From: an uncultured Pseudomonadota bacterium
Lineage (GTDB): Bacteria > Bdellovibrionota_B > Oligoflexia > Oligoflexales > CAIYRB01
Direction: 5' to 3'
DNA: 32,065 nucleotides
NCBI GenBank assembly: GCA_903915625.1
Contig: CAIWTN010000130.1
Coordinates: 1-32,065 of the forward strand
A program made the position numbers and the translations under genes. The stretch's first letter is position 1; every line of letters starts with the position of its first letter. Below the pieces are notes generated by a model that saw nothing but the letters and a program-made list of their open reading frames with translations, did not search any database and was not told the origin of the DNA. This document shows positions 30,501 through 32,065 of the stretch, piece by piece.

Positions 30501-32015
30501 ATGGTTCAACCAAGGTTCCTCGGTGTCCTCTTGTCCCTTTGCGCTTGCGGGCAAGGTCAAAAATCGCAGCCTTTCGCCGCAGAAGGTGAGACTTTTTTCG
30601 ACAATGTGGAGCTAGCTGTCACCGCACCCGTGTCGGATCAACGCATTGCCGAGTTCCGCAAAGTAACGATCCTAAGGTTTTACGATCTCCTTCTAAAAAG
30701 AACTTCGGACGAACCATTCGTCGTCCAGGGAGAAGTCGCGCGAGATGTGCATTCGCAACTGATAGCTGCAGAGTCCGCCTTCAAAAAACTCGACGCCCGC
30801 TATAGCAGTTGGGGTGATTTCACTGCGAAGCGCTTCGATCTCACAGTCGCTCCCGGGCGACATATCACACGCCAAGTCTATTCTGAAATGATCCGCAAAT
30901 TTGCCAATCGCTCCGGAGTATTCACCCCCTTGCAGAACGCGCCCAAAGGGATTAACCCAGTCAAGAAACCGGAAATGCAAGACTCGCTAAATCTTGTGAA
31001 TGGCGAACAAGAAAAGAATAATCTGGTGGCTATCGCAGCTATTTCTCTTGTGATGAGGCACACCCAAGGTCAGGGCCTAGGACTTGCCGAACCAGAAGTC
31101 ACTAATGGCCTGAGTGGCACAGCCTGCACCAGTATGACTGACATTTCCGCGGTAAATAGGATCTCCCATGAAGTAAACGGCGTAAACAAGTCAATGTGTA
31201 CGGGCACTTTCTATAAAAGTGACAAGGTATTTGACTATTTACTTACGGCAGCACATTGTACTGATTCTGGTGATGGAAACTGGACAACGCAAGCCCCCTC
31301 TGGTGTGAATGCGAAGGGCATCGTGGTACGCTATGCGCCTGGTAATCAACCGCCACCGCCGCAGGTCGCAAGCCCAAAAATGCAGTCTAATGATCTGTCC
31401 GTCATCGTATTTCCAGTCGGCACTGCCAAAGGCTACATGAAGCAAGCAGCCGCATCGCCCAAACCTGGCACACCGGTCAAAGTAGCTGGGTACGGCAAGA
31501 CCACCCAAAACATAAACATACCAAATGCATTTGGCACAATGAATTGTGGCTCGAATGATGTCGCGCAAACTGTAGAACAACAGGGAGTGATCACCCTTTT
31601 TGGCGTCCCCTCACCGACCAGCCCAACCGCACCGCTTGGTACAAAGAGTCTCATCAGCTCGGGCGATTCTGGTGGTCCCCTGATTCGCATCGGAGAAGAT
31701 GGCAAGCCAGAAATAGTTGGGGTCGCTGCTACAGGTACTATATATGTTGGGTCGCAACCTCCTTCCCAAGCTAATGCCACATATGTGGACATCAACTCCG
31801 TATGGGCCAAAAACTACATCAAGCAGCGCTCCAACCTAAGAACAGAAGATATTCCAGTCTGCACTAACGGTTCGAATAACGGCAACGGAACCGGCACCCA
31901 ACCAGGAATCGGTGGTGTTGATGACAAAACCTGCCGCGTCCCTGATCCAGAGCAGGGCAGCAACAATGCACAAACACCACGCCAACCCGCAGCCCGGCAG
32001 GAAACTGACAGTTAA
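30501..32015 (+). CDS. Trypsin-like (S1) serine protease, exported lipoprotein
   Basis: 504 residues. The short signal peptide ends Leu-Cys-Ala-Cys16, suggesting lipidation. Residues about 25-215 form an N-terminal region of unknown fold. The S1 peptidase domain follows with the whole triad: His252 (Thr-Ala-Ala-His-Cys), Asp298 (Asn-Asp-Leu-Ser) and Ser390 (Gly-Asp-Ser-Gly-Gly-Pro). The cysteine before the His loop can form the usual disulfide. The last 60 residues are Asn/Gly/Gln/Pro-rich and look like a flexible tail. GAGG 7 bases upstream fixes the ATG. It should be an active secreted endopeptidase, probably controlled by the upstream sigma-54-type promoter. Confidence 0.9.
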   Translation: MVQPRFLGVLLSLCACGQGQKSQPFAAEGETFFDNVELAVTAPVSDQRIAEFRKVTILRFYDLLLKRTSDEPFVVQGEVARDVHSQLIAAESAFKKLDARYSSWGDFTAKRFDLTVAPGRHITRQVYSEMIRKFANRSGVFTPLQNAPKGINPVKKPEMQDSLNLVNGEQEKNNLVAIAAISLVMRHTQGQGLGLAEPEVTNGLSGTACTSMTDISAVNRISHEVNGVNKSMCTGTFYKSDKVFDYLLTAAHCTDSGDGNWTTQAPSGVNAKGIVVRYAPGNQPPPPQVASPKMQSNDLSVIVFPVGTAKGYMKQAAASPKPGTPVKVAGYGKTTQNINIPNAFGTMNCGSNDVAQTVEQQGVITLFGVPSPTSPTAPLGTKSLISSGDSGGPLIRIGEDGKPEIVGVAATGTIYVGSQPPSQANATYVDINSVWAKNYIKQRSNLRTEDIPVCTNGSNNGNGTGTQPGIGGVDDKTCRVPDPEQGSNNAQTPRQPAARQETDS

Positions 32016-32065
32016 AAATCGGTTATTCTCAAGAAATTCTTGCTAATTCGAGACTATACCAAGCA

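Noticed and set aside
30357-30560. Minus-strand open frame of 67 codons
   Set aside because: It overlaps the start and signal peptide of the serine protease and the sigma-54-type promoter, and has no family features.
32030-32042. CAAGAA-A-TTCTTG palindrome after the protease stop
   Set aside because: The one-base centre leaves no proper loop and no T-tract follows, so it is a poor terminator; it may be chance in AT-rich DNA.
1-32065. Defence system, prophage, transposon, tRNA or CRISPR array
   Set aside because: No nuclease-helicase clusters, integrases, transposases, phage structural genes, tRNA T-loop signatures or regularly spaced repeats were found on either strand.

Overview
This window (about half GC) reads as chromosomal DNA of a Gram-negative bacterium. 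The evidence is a heme-lyase (CcmF/CcmH) cytochrome c maturation locus, an RdgC-like protein, GreB, at least six lipoprotein signal peptides and a sigma-54-type promoter. The mix of housekeeping genes, receiver and cyclic-nucleotide regulators and many exported proteases or lipoproteins resembles Bdellovibrionota/Oligoflexia or another former deltaproteobacterium. That placement is inference from gene content, not a phylogenetic result. I see no phage, transposon, integrase, tRNA, rRNA or CRISPR array.

Layout. 1-1802 is a minus-strand run of small lipoproteins: one cut by the window edge, then four in a tight cluster, at least three of them related. 1975-8565 runs on the plus strand: a cyclic-nucleotide-binding regulator, a two-lobed unknown, GreB, an M24 aminopeptidase P, a short-chain dehydrogenase and a 603-residue unknown. 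8606-10146 is minus: an isoprenylcysteine-type methyltransferase and a short RdgC-like protein. 10273-14402 is plus: a small unknown, a receiver protein with a proline-rich tail, NadC, and a BirA-CoaX fusion joining biotin ligase to type III pantothenate kinase; the last two form a cofactor pair. 14403-14729 has no protein gene, but its minus strand shows a structured region ending in a strong intrinsic terminator, so it is a candidate non-coding RNA. mtaB follows on the minus strand.

16280-20094 is a compact plus-strand run: ccmF, ccmH, a small CcmI-like membrane protein, a periplasmic anchored protein and a membrane zinc-ribbon protein, with overlapping stops and starts in its first four genes. 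Next come a cysteine-rich lipoprotein and a transglutaminase-elicitor-like lipoprotein. On the minus strand follow a stand-alone NIF3-type PII-like domain, a TMEM165/GDT1 cation exporter and, coupled to the exporter, a 2H-phosphoesterase-like lipoprotein. The right end holds a large metzincin-type lipoprotein, a DMT/EamA transporter, a convergently overlapping FAD oxidoreductase, and a trypsin-like lipoprotein protease behind a near-consensus sigma-54 promoter.

The most unusual items are the tandem lipoprotein family, the candidate RNA at 14425-14700, the exported 2H protein beside a metal exporter, and a 32-base imperfect direct repeat flanking the NIF3-like gene that duplicates the 3' end of the transglutaminase-like gene.
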